Assembly: GCA_029907105.1 (NCBI GenBank)
Contig: JARYMM010000006.1
Coordinates: 31,835-95,834 of the forward strand
DNA: 64,000 nt
Origin: Anaerolineae bacterium
GTDB taxonomy: Bacteria; Chloroflexota; Anaerolineae; UBA3071
Reading direction: 5' to 3'
Below, one piece after another: positions 55,237 to 64,000 of this stretch (positions are counted from its first letter, which is position 1; each line of letters opens with the position of its first letter). The notes below the pieces were generated by a model. The model was not told the DNA's origin. It worked only from the letters and a program-made list of their open reading frames with translations, and searched no databases. A program made the position numbers and the translations under genes.

Positions 55237-55275
55237 GCCCCTGAGCCTGCGCCGATGACGCTGGCCGTCGGAACC

Positions 55276-55313
55276 GAGACTGCGAACCCTCGCCGTCGGG
55301 GGTTCGCAGTCTC
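55276..55313 (+). terminator. Hairpin after SBP_bac_5 gene
   Basis: GAGACTGCGAACCC-10 nt-GGGTTCGCAGTCTC then TT. Confidence 0.75.
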
Positions 55314-55336
55314 TTACTGACAAGGGAAATGCGTAG

Positions 55337-56344
55337 ATGAAAGTGTCGCTCACTGCCCCCACCCGTATTGACCTGGCCGGGGGCACGCTGGATGTGTACC
55401 CCCTCTATCTGTTCGCCGATGGCGGCCTGACGGTCAATGCCGCCATTGACGTCTGCGCGCATGTGGAGGTGGAGGAGCGGGATGACGCCCGCATCGTCAT
55501 CCGCTCCGAAGACCTGGGGGAGGAGGAGGAAATCCCCAGCCTGGCGGCTATGGAGATGGGGGGAAAGCTGGACCTGATCAAAAAGGCCCTCCGCTACTAC
55601 CGGCCCCGCCGCGGCCTGAACATCACCACGCGCAGCGAGACGCCGCCGGGCTCCGGGTTGGGCACCTCATCCGCCCTGCTCATGGCCCTCTCCTGCGCCC
55701 TGAACGAGATCAACGGCCTGGGCCTGAGCAGGGAACGCATCATTGACCTGGGAGCCAACATCGAAGCGCAGGTCATCGGCATACCCACCGGCAAGCAGGA
55801 CTACTTCCCACCCCTCTTCGGCGGCGTGCTGGCCATCTGGTTCGACGTGGACGGCTTCCGCCTGGAGGACCTCTCCGCCGGCAACGATCTCATCGAGCGA
55901 CTCAACGCCCGGCTGATCCTCTCCTTCACCAACCTCTCCCACTTTTCGGGGGCCACCAACTGGGCCATGCTCAAGCGCTACGTGGAGAAAGAGGGGGACA
56001 CGGTGGCGCGCATCCACCGCATCAAAGAGGTGGCCCTGGCCATGCGCGAGAGCCTGGCCCGCATGGACCTGGACGCGTTCGCCTGCCTGCTGGCCGAGGA
56101 GTGGGAGAACCGCAAGGGGCTGGCCGAAGGGGTGACCACGCCGCAGATCAACGGCATGATCGCTGCCGCCGCCCGGGCCGGGGCGCGGGCCAGCAAGCTC
56201 TGCGGGGCCGGCGGCGGCGGCTGCATGATCACCTATGCCGAGCCGGAGCACGTGCCCGCCGTGCAGGAGGCGCTGGCCGGCGCCGGCGCTACGGTGATGC
56301 CCTTCCGCATCGTGCGCCAGGGGATCAGGATGACCGTCAGATGA
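55337..56344 (+). CDS. GHMP kinase (sugar kinase, heptose-7-phosphate kinase/galactokinase-like)
   Basis: TAPTRIDLAGGTLDVYPLY, ETPPGSGLGTSSALLMAL, KLCGAGGGGCMITYAEPEH. Confidence 0.9.
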   Translation: MKVSLTAPTRIDLAGGTLDVYPLYLFADGGLTVNAAIDVCAHVEVEERDDARIVIRSEDLGEEEEIPSLAAMEMGGKLDLIKKALRYYRPRRGLNITTRSETPPGSGLGTSSALLMALSCALNEINGLGLSRERIIDLGANIEAQVIGIPTGKQDYFPPLFGGVLAIWFDVDGFRLEDLSAGNDLIERLNARLILSFTNLSHFSGATNWAMLKRYVEKEGDTVARIHRIKEVALAMRESLARMDLDAFACLLAEEWENRKGLAEGVTTPQINGMIAAAARAGARASKLCGAGGGGCMITYAEPEHVPAVQEALAGAGATVMPFRIVRQGIRMTVR

Positions 56345-56351
56345 CAGTCTG

Positions 56352-56372
56352 GTCAGGTGACGGTCACCTGAC
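56352..56372. repeat. Palindrome GTCAGGTGAC-g-GTCACCTGAC
   Basis: Perfect 10-bp arms upstream of the MFS gene. Confidence 0.85.
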
Positions 56373-56393
56373 TGTCCCGCCGGTGGACTTTCG

Positions 56394-57653
56394 ATGAGAG
56401 AAAGCAGGCGCTGGGCAACGTCCATCCGCATCCTGAGCCGACCCGTGGCGCTGTTGCTGCTCGTGCAACTGCTCAGCGGTGTCGTGCTCTCCCCCCAGAG
56501 GTCCTTCTTCCCCATCTACCTGGAGGAGCAACTGCGCTACGCCGCGGTCTTCATCTCCGCCTTTGTGGCCATGGGACAGTTGCTGGGCATGGTGGCCTCG
56601 GTGATCGGCGGGGCGCTGTGCGATGCCGTGGGGCGCAAGTGGACGCTCGTGCTGGGGCTTATCGGCTTTGTCTTTGGCGGCCTGGTGTACGTGGCACGAG
56701 CGCCCTGGCTGGTGGCCCTGTTCTGGGCCCTCGGCGGCCTGGGGCTGGGCTTCCACACCCTGGGCGGGCAGGGTGTCCTGATTGACACCGCCAACCCGCA
56801 GCGCCTGGGAGTGCTATCGGCCTTCTACCACTGGGGGTTCACCCTCGGCGGCGCCCTGAGCAGCCCTGCCGCAGGGCTCATCCTGGATCAGCAGGGGTTC
56901 GGGGTGTTCGGCCTGACGCTGGCCCTCATCTCCCTGGCCACCGTACTGGGGACGATGGCCCTCTTGCCATCCGACACCCCTCACCCCAACCCCTCTCCCA
57001 TTGGGAGAGGGGCAGGGGTGAGGGTAGAGAGGGGCATGTCGAACCGGTCGCTGTTCGGCTACGGGGAGATCGTCCGCCGCCCGGCGGTGATCACGCTGGG
57101 ACTGGTGCGCTTCCTGCCCACCTGCTACTACGGCATGGCCAGCGTGTTGAATCCCTTGCTGATCAACCGCCTGGCCGGCAGCAAGACGGCGGTGGCCCTC
57201 TACACCACGAGCAGCCTGGTCGTGGCTACCCTGGCCCAGGTGGTGGCCGGCCGGGCCGCCGACCGCTGGGGACGGCGCTGGCCGACCCTGGTCTCCTTCG
57301 GGGCGTTGATCTTCTCGGCCATCGGCCAGGCGGCTTCGGCCACCCACCTGTGGAGTTTCTACACCTTTGGCGTGCTGGGGATCTCCGCCGCCTGGTCACT
57401 GGCCACATTGCTGCCCTGTCTGGTAGCCGACGCCGCGGCCGTCGAGGAGCGCGGCCGCGTATTGGGGATGCTGAACCTGGTATGGAACGTCGGCATGATG
57501 GTCGGCCCCCTCATCGGCGGCGCGCTGCTGGAAGTGGCCACAGGCTGGCCCTTCCTCGTCGCCGCTTTGTTGAACCTGGGCGCCATCGCCGCCGCGCTCT
57601 CCTTCTTCCGCCTGCTGACCAATTTGCCAGTTTACCAAGTTACCGATTCCTGA
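56394..57653 (+). CDS. MFS transporter
   Basis: 12-TM-like pattern; GQLLGMVASVIGGALCDAVGRKWTLVLG; in-frame palindromic insertion in the central loop. Confidence 0.9.
   Translation: MRESRRWATSIRILSRPVALLLLVQLLSGVVLSPQRSFFPIYLEEQLRYAAVFISAFVAMGQLLGMVASVIGGALCDAVGRKWTLVLGLIGFVFGGLVYVARAPWLVALFWALGGLGLGFHTLGGQGVLIDTANPQRLGVLSAFYHWGFTLGGALSSPAAGLILDQQGFGVFGLTLALISLATVLGTMALLPSDTPHPNPSPIGRGAGVRVERGMSNRSLFGYGEIVRRPAVITLGLVRFLPTCYYGMASVLNPLLINRLAGSKTAVALYTTSSLVVATLAQVVAGRAADRWGRRWPTLVSFGALIFSAIGQAASATHLWSFYTFGVLGISAAWSLATLLPCLVADAAAVEERGRVLGMLNLVWNVGMMVGPLIGGALLEVATGWPFLVAALLNLGAIAAALSFFRLLTNLPVYQVTDS
56978..57024. repeat. Palindromic repeat inside MFS CDS
   Basis: CCCTCACCCCaACCCCTCTCCCA-TTGGGAGAGGGGcAGGGGTGAGGG. 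Confidence 0.92.
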
Positions 57654-57670
57654 CCATCCGGAGGACTTCC

Positions 57671-59749
57671 ATGACTGAAAACGCACTCCTGCACCTGCTC
57701 CCGCGACCGAAAGAGCTTGTCCTTCAGGCGGGCAGCTTCGAGATGGACGACGACACGCTGATCCTGCTGCCGGCCACGCCGGGCGACGTAGGGGCGCAGC
57801 GTGGCTGCGCCCCCACCGACAGCCTCTTCTGCGCTGCCCAGCAGCTCAAGGAGGAGATCGGCCGGGCCACCGGCGTCGCCGTGGACATCGTCAAGCGCTT
57901 TCGCCCGCACCGGACAGACAATGTCATCCTGCTCATCTGCGGCCAGGAGCAGGCGGCAGCCTTCGGCGTCGAGCCGCTGCGCACCGCCGCTCCCGAGGCT
58001 GTGGCCGACCAGTCCTATGCCCTGACCATCACGCCGCAGGCCGTCACCCTCTACGCCGGGTGCCCCACCGGCCTCTTCTACGCCGTGCAAACCCTGCGCC
58101 AGGTGGTGCGGCTGAGCGAGGATCGCCTTCCGGCGCTGACCATCCGCGACTGGCCGACGCTGCGCTACCGTGGGCTGATGCTGGACATCTCCCGGCGCAA
58201 GGTGCCCACCCTGAAGACGCTGAAAGAGCTGGCCGAGGTGCTCAGCGCCTACAAGCTCAACGTGCTGCAACTTTATACCGAGCACACCTTCCAGTTCGCC
58301 CGCCATCCGCAGATCGGCGCCGGCTGCGGCTCGCTCTCCAGCGAGGACATCGTGGCCCTGGACGAGCACTGCCGCCGCCTGCACGTGGAACTGATGCCCA
58401 ACCTGCAATCCTTTGGCCACTTCCACAACACGCTGATCCTGCCCGAATACCAGCACCTGGCGGAGACGGATGTCCGGTGGACGCTCAGCCCGGCCTTCGA
58501 GGAGAGCTACACCCTGCTCGACGAGCTGTACGGCGATATGCTGCCTTCGTTCACCTCCACCACCTTCAACGTGGACTGCGACGAGACATATGACCTGGGC
58601 CGCGGGGCCAGCAAAGCGCAGGCCGAGGAAATCGGCGTCGGGCGGGTCTACCTCAACCACATCCTGCGCGTGCGCGAACTGGCCGCCCGCTACGGGCGAC
58701 GCATCCAGGTCTGGGGCGACATCCTGCTGCACCACCCGGAGCTGATCGCCGAATTGCCGGAGGATGTGACGCTGCTGGACTGGCACTACGAGGCCGCCGA
58801 CGAGTACCCCACCGCCCGCACCTTCGGCGCATCCGGGCGCCCCTTCTGGGTCTGCCCTGGCGTCTCCTCGTGGAACACCCTCTTCCCGCGCCTGCACAAC
58901 GCCAACGTCAACATCCGCAACTTCGTGCGCGATGGCGTGGCGGCCGGCGCCCAGGGCATGCTCAACACCGACTGGGGCGACTACGGCCACTACCAGCCGC
59001 TGGGGCTGAGCTGGTATGGCTATCTCTTCGGCGCTGCCCAGGCCTGGACCGGCGGGACGACGAGCGATGAGGAGTTCGAGGCCGCTTTTGGCCCGCTCTT
59101 CCTCGGCCCCGAGCACGAGGTCATCCTGGACGCCATGCACAGGCTGGCGCGCACCAACACCCTGCCCGGCGTGGGGCAGTTCAACCGCTCGCATACCGTC
59201 CTGGCCCTCTTCGACGAGCCGCTGACCGGCGAGACGGTCACGGGGTTGCCGGCGGAGACGCTGTCCGAGATGCTCGCCCTGGCCGAGGAGGCGGCGGTCA
59301 CCTTCGAGATCATCGCCCCCGATCACCCGCGGCCGCTGACCCTGTACGAGATGGCCTCCGTCGCCCACCTCACCGCTTACGCCGCCCGCAAGGTGGCCCT
59401 GGCCCAGGAGATCCGCCAGGGGCTGCGCGATGCACATGTGGACGCCGACCGTATCCACGGCTACATCCTGGGCCTGCAGGCGCTGGACGCCGAGCTGGAG
59501 GAGTTGCGGGCGGAGTTCGAGGTGCTGTGGCTGGCCCGCGCTCAGCGCAGCGAGATACACGTGGCCCTGGGCTACTTCGCCAACCTGCGCGCCCGCTACC
59601 GGGCGGCCATCCTCTGGCTGGAGCAGCAGCGCCAGGCGCTGTTGCAGGGTCGGCCTGTGGATGCCGAACTGAGGACCTACAACCCCGGCGACTACGCCGT
59701 CCTCTGGCAGGAGGCGGAGCGCTTCTTCAAGCAACTGGGCATCTTGTAG
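57671..59749 (+). CDS. Glycoside hydrolase family 20 (beta-N-acetylhexosaminidase-like)
   Basis: LLPRPKELVLQAGSF; RYRGLMLDISRRKVPTLKTLKELAEVLSAYKLNVLQLYTEH; TFNVDCDETYDLG; QVWGDILLHHPELI. Confidence 0.9.
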   Translation: MTENALLHLLPRPKELVLQAGSFEMDDDTLILLPATPGDVGAQRGCAPTDSLFCAAQQLKEEIGRATGVAVDIVKRFRPHRTDNVILLICGQEQAAAFGVEPLRTAAPEAVADQSYALTITPQAVTLYAGCPTGLFYAVQTLRQVVRLSEDRLPALTIRDWPTLRYRGLMLDISRRKVPTLKTLKELAEVLSAYKLNVLQLYTEHTFQFARHPQIGAGCGSLSSEDIVALDEHCRRLHVELMPNLQSFGHFHNTLILPEYQHLAETDVRWTLSPAFEESYTLLDELYGDMLPSFTSTTFNVDCDETYDLGRGASKAQAEEIGVGRVYLNHILRVRELAARYGRRIQVWGDILLHHPELIAELPEDVTLLDWHYEAADEYPTARTFGASGRPFWVCPGVSSWNTLFPRLHNANVNIRNFVRDGVAAGAQGMLNTDWGDYGHYQPLGLSWYGYLFGAAQAWTGGTTSDEEFEAAFGPLFLGPEHEVILDAMHRLARTNTLPGVGQFNRSHTVLALFDEPLTGETVTGLPAETLSEMLALAEEAAVTFEIIAPDHPRPLTLYEMASVAHLTAYAARKVALAQEIRQGLRDAHVDADRIHGYILGLQALDAELEELRAEFEVLWLARAQRSEIHVALGYFANLRARYRAAILWLEQQRQALLQGRPVDAELRTYNPGDYAVLWQEAERFFKQLGIL

Positions 59750-59773
59750 ACCTGATCCCTGATCACCAGTCCC

Positions 59774-61324
59774 ATGCGCATCGCCATCGGTGGCATCGCC
59801 ACGGAAAGCTGTACCTTCTCGCCCCTGCCCACCCGCCGGGAGGATTTCGTCACCGCTCGCGGCGAGGAGCTGCTGCGCCGCTATCCCTTCACTGCGTTCA
59901 GGACAAGCCCCTTTCTGCCGCAGTTCGCCGCCGAGTTCATCCCCACCCTGGGCGCCTGGGCCATGCCCGGCGGTGTGGTCGAGCCCGATGCCTACCAGGA
60001 GTTGAAGGCCGAGTTCCTGCAGGCCCTGCGTCAGGCCGGCCCGCTGGATGGGCTCTATCTGGAGCTGCACGGGGCCATGTATGTGCGCGGCCTGGAGGAT
60101 GCCGAAGGCGATTGGGTGACGGCGGCGCGAGAGGTGGTGGGGCCGCAGGCGCTCATCTCCGTCAGCCTGGACCTGCACGGCAATGTCACAGCGCGGCTGG
60201 TGGAGCAGGCGGACATCCTGACCGCCTATCGCACCGCGCCGCACCGCGACGTCCTGGAAACGCGCCAGCGGGCCTGCGCCCTGCTGGTGCGCTGCCTGCA
60301 GGAGGGCATCCGGCCGCAATCGGCCTGGATACGGGTGCCGGTGATCCTGCCCGGCGAGCGGACGAGCACGGAGGTGGAGCCGGCAGCCAGCCTCTACGCG
60401 CAGTTGGAGGCGGTGGACCGGCAGCCGGGCATCCTCAGCGCCTCCATCCTGGTGGGCTACGTCTGGGCCGACGACCCGCACGCCGCGGCCAGCGTGGTCG
60501 TCACGGGGACGGACCGGGAAGAAGCCTGGCGGCAGGCGGCGCGCCTGGCCCGGCAGTACTGGGACGTGCGCAAGGAGTTCACCTTCAGCGTGCCGGCAGG
60601 CACGACGGACGAGTGCATCCGCTGGGCGCTGGCGGCGCCGGAAGCGCCGGTGTTCATCAGCGATTCCGGCGATAATCCCACCGCCGGCGGCGTGGGCGAC
60701 GTGCCGGCGGTGCTGGAACGGCTGCTGGCCCACGACGTGCCCGATGCTGTGGTCGCCGGCATGGTGGACGCCGAGGCCGTGGCCCACTGCCGGGCCGCCG
60801 GGCTGGGGGCGGAGGTCAATGTCTCGCTGGGCGGCAAGCTGGACCCCCTGCACGGCTCGCCGCTGCCCGTGCGCGGGCGGGTGGCGCATCTGGCCCCGCC
60901 GGGGCCGCCCGGCGGCGACCTGGCCGTGCTGCGCATCGGCGGCGTGCAGGTCATCCTCACCCAACGGCGCAAAGCCTTCCACACCCTGGCCGACTTCCAG
61001 CAGGCGGGCATCAACCCCCTGGCGCACAAGATTGTCGTGGTCAAGATGGGCTATCTGGTGCCCGACCTGCAACGCCTGGCGCGGCGGGCCTTTCTGGCCC
61101 TCAGCCCTGGTGCCGTGGACCAGGCTATCGAGCGCTTGCCCTATCGCCGCATCCAGCGGCCCATCTACCCGCTGGACCCCGACATGACGTGGCAACCGCC
61201 CTACCACTCCACCAATCTCTCAATGGAGGAAAGAGATGTCCAAACCCCTGGAAGCGATCCTGATCGGCGCCGGCAATCGCGGCCGCGACGCCTACGGTTC
61301 CTATGCCCTGCAGCACCCCGATGA
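59774..61324 (+). CDS. M81-family metallopeptidase (MlrC/microcystinase-like)
   Basis: RIAIGGIATESCTFSPLPTRREDF, LYLELHGAMYVRGLEDAEGDWV, SLDLHGNVTARLVEQADILTAYRTAPHRDV, SDSGDNPTAGGVGD. Confidence 0.93.
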   Translation: MRIAIGGIATESCTFSPLPTRREDFVTARGEELLRRYPFTAFRTSPFLPQFAAEFIPTLGAWAMPGGVVEPDAYQELKAEFLQALRQAGPLDGLYLELHGAMYVRGLEDAEGDWVTAAREVVGPQALISVSLDLHGNVTARLVEQADILTAYRTAPHRDVLETRQRACALLVRCLQEGIRPQSAWIRVPVILPGERTSTEVEPAASLYAQLEAVDRQPGILSASILVGYVWADDPHAAASVVVTGTDREEAWRQAARLARQYWDVRKEFTFSVPAGTTDECIRWALAAPEAPVFISDSGDNPTAGGVGDVPAVLERLLAHDVPDAVVAGMVDAEAVAHCRAAGLGAEVNVSLGGKLDPLHGSPLPVRGRVAHLAPPGPPGGDLAVLRIGGVQVILTQRRKAFHTLADFQQAGINPLAHKIVVVKMGYLVPDLQRLARRAFLALSPGAVDQAIERLPYRRIQRPIYPLDPDMTWQPPYHSTNLSMEERDVQTPGSDPDRRRQSRPRRLRFLCPAAPR

Positions 61325-62663
61325 GCTGCGCTTCGTCGCCGTGGCCGAACCGCATGAGGAGCGACGGGCGCGCTTCGCCGCCGCCCACCGCATCCCGCCG
61401 CAGCGGCAGTTCCGCACCTGGGAGGAGTTGCTGACCCTGGGGCAGGTCGCCGAGGCCGCCCTGGTCTGCACGCTGGACCGCCTGCACGTCGAGCCGGCCG
61501 TGGCCGCCCTGCAGGCCGGCTACGACGTCCTGCTGGAGAAGCCCATGGCCACCACGGTGGGCGATTGCGTGCGCCTGGTGCAGACGGCGGAGCGCACGGG
61601 GCGCATCCTGATGATCTGCCATGTGCTGCGCTACACCCCCTTCTTCTCCAAACTGCACGAGATCATCGCCTCGGGCCGGCTGGGGGAGATCATCACCGTC
61701 GAGCACCGCGAGAATGTGGTCTACTGGCACATGGCCCACTCCTACGTGCGCGGCAACTGGCGCAACAGCGACCTGGAAAGCCCCATGATCCTGGCCAAGT
61801 GCTGCCACGACATGGACATCCTCTTCTGGAACCTGGGGCCGGTGCGGCGGCTGAGCTCCTTCGGCTCGCTGAAACACTACCGTCCCGAGAACGCACCGCC
61901 GGGAGCGCCGGAGCGCTGCACCGACGGCTGCCTATACGAGGAGGAATGCCCCTGGAACGCCAAGCGGCTGTACCTGGAGCTGATCCCGCTGATGCAGAAC
62001 GCCCGCTACTCCCGCCTGTGGCGGGAGCGGCTGGTCGCCTCCCTCATCCTGGATCATCCCTCGTTCACCAGGGTAGCCCGTCGGCTGATCCCGGCGCTGG
62101 ATGCCGCCCTGGACTATCGCGGCTGGCCCATCTCCGTGATCTCCGAGTACACCACGCCGGAGGCCAGGCTCAAGGCGTTGCAGACGGGGCCCTATGGCCG
62201 CTGTGTCTACCATTGCGACAACAACGTGGTGGACCATCAGACGGTGAACATGGAGCTGGAGAGCGGGGCCACCTGTGCCATGTTCATGCATGGCCATTCC
62301 CATGAGGAGGGGCGCACCATGCGTATAGATGGCACGCGGGCCACGCTGGAGGGTGCCTTTACCATGAGGCGGAGCGAGATCACCCTTCACGATCATCGCA
62401 CCGGAAAGACGGAGAGGATCGTGCCGGAGGGGGTTCTGTACGGGCATGGCGGCGGGGATGCTGGCCTGATGGCCGCCTTCGTGCGCACGCTGCGCGAGGG
62501 CCAGGCGGAGCCGATGACCTCGGCCCGCGCCTCCCTGGAGAGCCACCTGATGGCTTTCGCCGCCGAGCAGTCGCGGGTGCAGCATGGGGTAGTGATCGAG
62601 ATGGAGGATTATCGGCGGCAGGCGGAGGTGCCGGCAGACGCATTCAGTAGCGGCCTCGGCTGA
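61236..62663 (+). CDS. Gfo/Idh/MocA-family oxidoreductase
   Basis: AILIGAGNRGRDAYGSYALQ, EEARLVCTLDR-like region, YDVLLEKPMATTVGDC, CCHDMDILFW. Confidence 0.93.
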   Translation: MSKPLEAILIGAGNRGRDAYGSYALQHPDELRFVAVAEPHEERRARFAAAHRIPPQRQFRTWEELLTLGQVAEAALVCTLDRLHVEPAVAALQAGYDVLLEKPMATTVGDCVRLVQTAERTGRILMICHVLRYTPFFSKLHEIIASGRLGEIITVEHRENVVYWHMAHSYVRGNWRNSDLESPMILAKCCHDMDILFWNLGPVRRLSSFGSLKHYRPENAPPGAPERCTDGCLYEEECPWNAKRLYLELIPLMQNARYSRLWRERLVASLILDHPSFTRVARRLIPALDAALDYRGWPISVISEYTTPEARLKALQTGPYGRCVYHCDNNVVDHQTVNMELESGATCAMFMHGHSHEEGRTMRIDGTRATLEGAFTMRRSEITLHDHRTGKTERIVPEGVLYGHGGGDAGLMAAFVRTLREGQAEPMTSARASLESHLMAFAAEQSRVQHGVVIEMEDYRRQAEVPADAFSSGLG

Positions 62664-62696
62664 ATCCGCTCAATCGGCTGAGCTGACCGAACGAGT

Positions 62697-64000
62697 ATGA
62701 AGGACATCGTGATCGCATCTTTATTCAAGCAATTGTCGCGCATCGCCCAGGGGGTGCGCATCCTGGGCGCGAGCCTGGTCCTCCAGTGCGCGCTCTATCC
62801 CTTTCGCAAGGCCTGCTACTCCGCCAGGTTCCGCCACGGCGGCAGTAGGGGCTGGCCAGGCATCCTCGACGCCCTGCGCCGCCCGCAAGTCGCTCCCTTG
62901 ACCCCGGCCGATTGCACTTTGCCGGGCGATGTGCGCTCAGTCCGCGTGGACGGGCGCACGGTAGAGCTGTCCTGCGAAAAGGCCGTGCTGCAACTCACCG
63001 TGCTGGCCGAGGACCTGATCCGCGTGCGATTGAGCCCCACAGGCGAATTGCCCCCGCCCTTCTCCTACGCTGTGGCCAGGGAGGATGGCGACTGGCCTGC
63101 GGTGGATGTCACTCTACACGAAGACGAGGAGACCGTCGAAATACGCACCGCACGGCTCACCTGCCGGGTGACGAAATCGCCCTGTCGCCTGGCCTTTCTT
63201 GACCCAGGCGGCACGGTGATCAGCGCAGACGCGGCGGGCATGGGTTGGCGCGGGGAACGGGTGGCCCACTGGAGACGAATCGCCCCCGACGAACACCTCT
63301 ACGGCCTGGGCGAGAAGACGGTCGGCCTGGATAAGCGCGGCCTGGCCTTCGAGATGTGGAACCGCGATCCGCAGACCTACTCCCCCGGCGATGATCCTAT
63401 CTACCTCAACATTCCCTTCCTCCTCGGCCTGTGCGACGGACGCGGGTACGGGATTTTCTACGATAACACTTTCCGCTCCTGGTTCGACCTGGGCGCTGAA
63501 CAATCGGACGTGGCCCGCTTCGAGGCTGAGGGCGGCGAGCTGCGCTACTACTTCTTCTACGGCCCCGCCTTGACCGCTGTCCTCGACCGCTATACCGAAC
63601 TGACCGGGCGGATGATCATGCCTCCACTGTGGGCACTGGGCTATCATCAGAGCCGCTGGAGCTATTATCCCGAGAGCCGCGTGCGGGAGATCGCCCACGA
63701 ATTTCGCGCCCGGCGCATCCCCTGCGACAGCATCCACCTGGACATCCACTACATGGACGGTTACCGCTGCTTCACCTGGGACCGGCGCCGCTTTCCCGAT
63801 CCGGCACGGATGATCGCCGATCTGGGGGCCCAGGGGTTCAAGACCGTGGTCTTGATTGATGCCGGCATCAAAGCCGATCCAAAGTACCGGGTCTGCGCCG
63901 AGGGTCTGGCACAGGGGATGTTCTGCACCTATCCCGATGGGCAGATCTACGGCGGACCGGTGTGGCCGGGCGAGTGCCATTTTCCGGATTTCACCAGCCC
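62697..64000 (+). CDS. Glycoside hydrolase family 31 (alpha-xylosidase/alpha-glucosidase-like), 3'-truncated by window edge
   Basis: Open frame from ATG 62697 to window end; YGLGEKTVGLDKRG, MPPLWALGYHQSRWSYYPESRVREIAHEFRARRIPCDSIHLDIHYMDGYRCFTWDRRRFPDP. Not in the ORF track. Confidence 0.93.
   Translation, partial: MKDIVIASLFKQLSRIAQGVRILGASLVLQCALYPFRKACYSARFRHGGSRGWPGILDALRRPQVAPLTPADCTLPGDVRSVRVDGRTVELSCEKAVLQLTVLAEDLIRVRLSPTGELPPPFSYAVAREDGDWPAVDVTLHEDEETVEIRTARLTCRVTKSPCRLAFLDPGGTVISADAAGMGWRGERVAHWRRIAPDEHLYGLGEKTVGLDKRGLAFEMWNRDPQTYSPGDDPIYLNIPFLLGLCDGRGYGIFYDNTFRSWFDLGAEQSDVARFEAEGGELRYYFFYGPALTAVLDRYTELTGRMIMPPLWALGYHQSRWSYYPESRVREIAHEFRARRIPCDSIHLDIHYMDGYRCFTWDRRRFPDPARMIADLGAQGFKTVVLIDAGIKADPKYRVCAEGLAQGMFCTYPDGQIYGGPVWPGECHFPDFTS

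Noticed and set aside
57632-61207. 1191-aa minus-strand ORF
   Set aside because: Antisense to GH20, M81 and part of the MFS gene; composition is typical of the high-GC mirror frame and no recognisable domain is present.

Overview
This 64-kb, high-GC window is a bacterial chromosome segment. Gene content and repeat style suggest a Chloroflexota/Anaerolineae-like organism; that is inference. It opens with housekeeping genes: holB-like C-terminus, RicT/PSP1, lipA, acyl-CoA carboxylase beta, two tRNA-Ser, a large-type SRP RNA, rmlB, yvcK, tRNA-Lys and an M23 peptidase. From about 12 kb onward it is a dense carbohydrate-uptake and catabolism region: three sugar ABC systems, one Dpp-type ABC system, four FGGY kinases, PfkB and GHMP kinases, two FucI-like isomerases, AraB/AraD, three UroD/MtaA-fold proteins, a class II aldolase-like protein, GH20, M81/MlrC, Gfo/Idh/MocA and a GH31 that runs off the end and is absent from the ORF track. 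The leads I rate highest are: (1) a 4-hydroxybutyryl-CoA dehydratase homologue with all four Fe-S ligand positions conserved, placed between sugar ABC permeases and an FGGY kinase, in an operon that starts with a truncated DNA-binding-domain-only LacI and a palindromic operator; (2) that operon's two permeases each carry an extra two-TM insertion relative to paralogues in the same window; (3) many intergenic spacers are phase-locked 7- or 8-bp repeat arrays whose sequence differs at each locus; (4) several palindromic repeats are read in frame inside proteins (LipA tail, CapA linker, MFS loop, GH20 N-domain, probably M81). All calls come from reading the sequence and the supplied translations; no database search was run.
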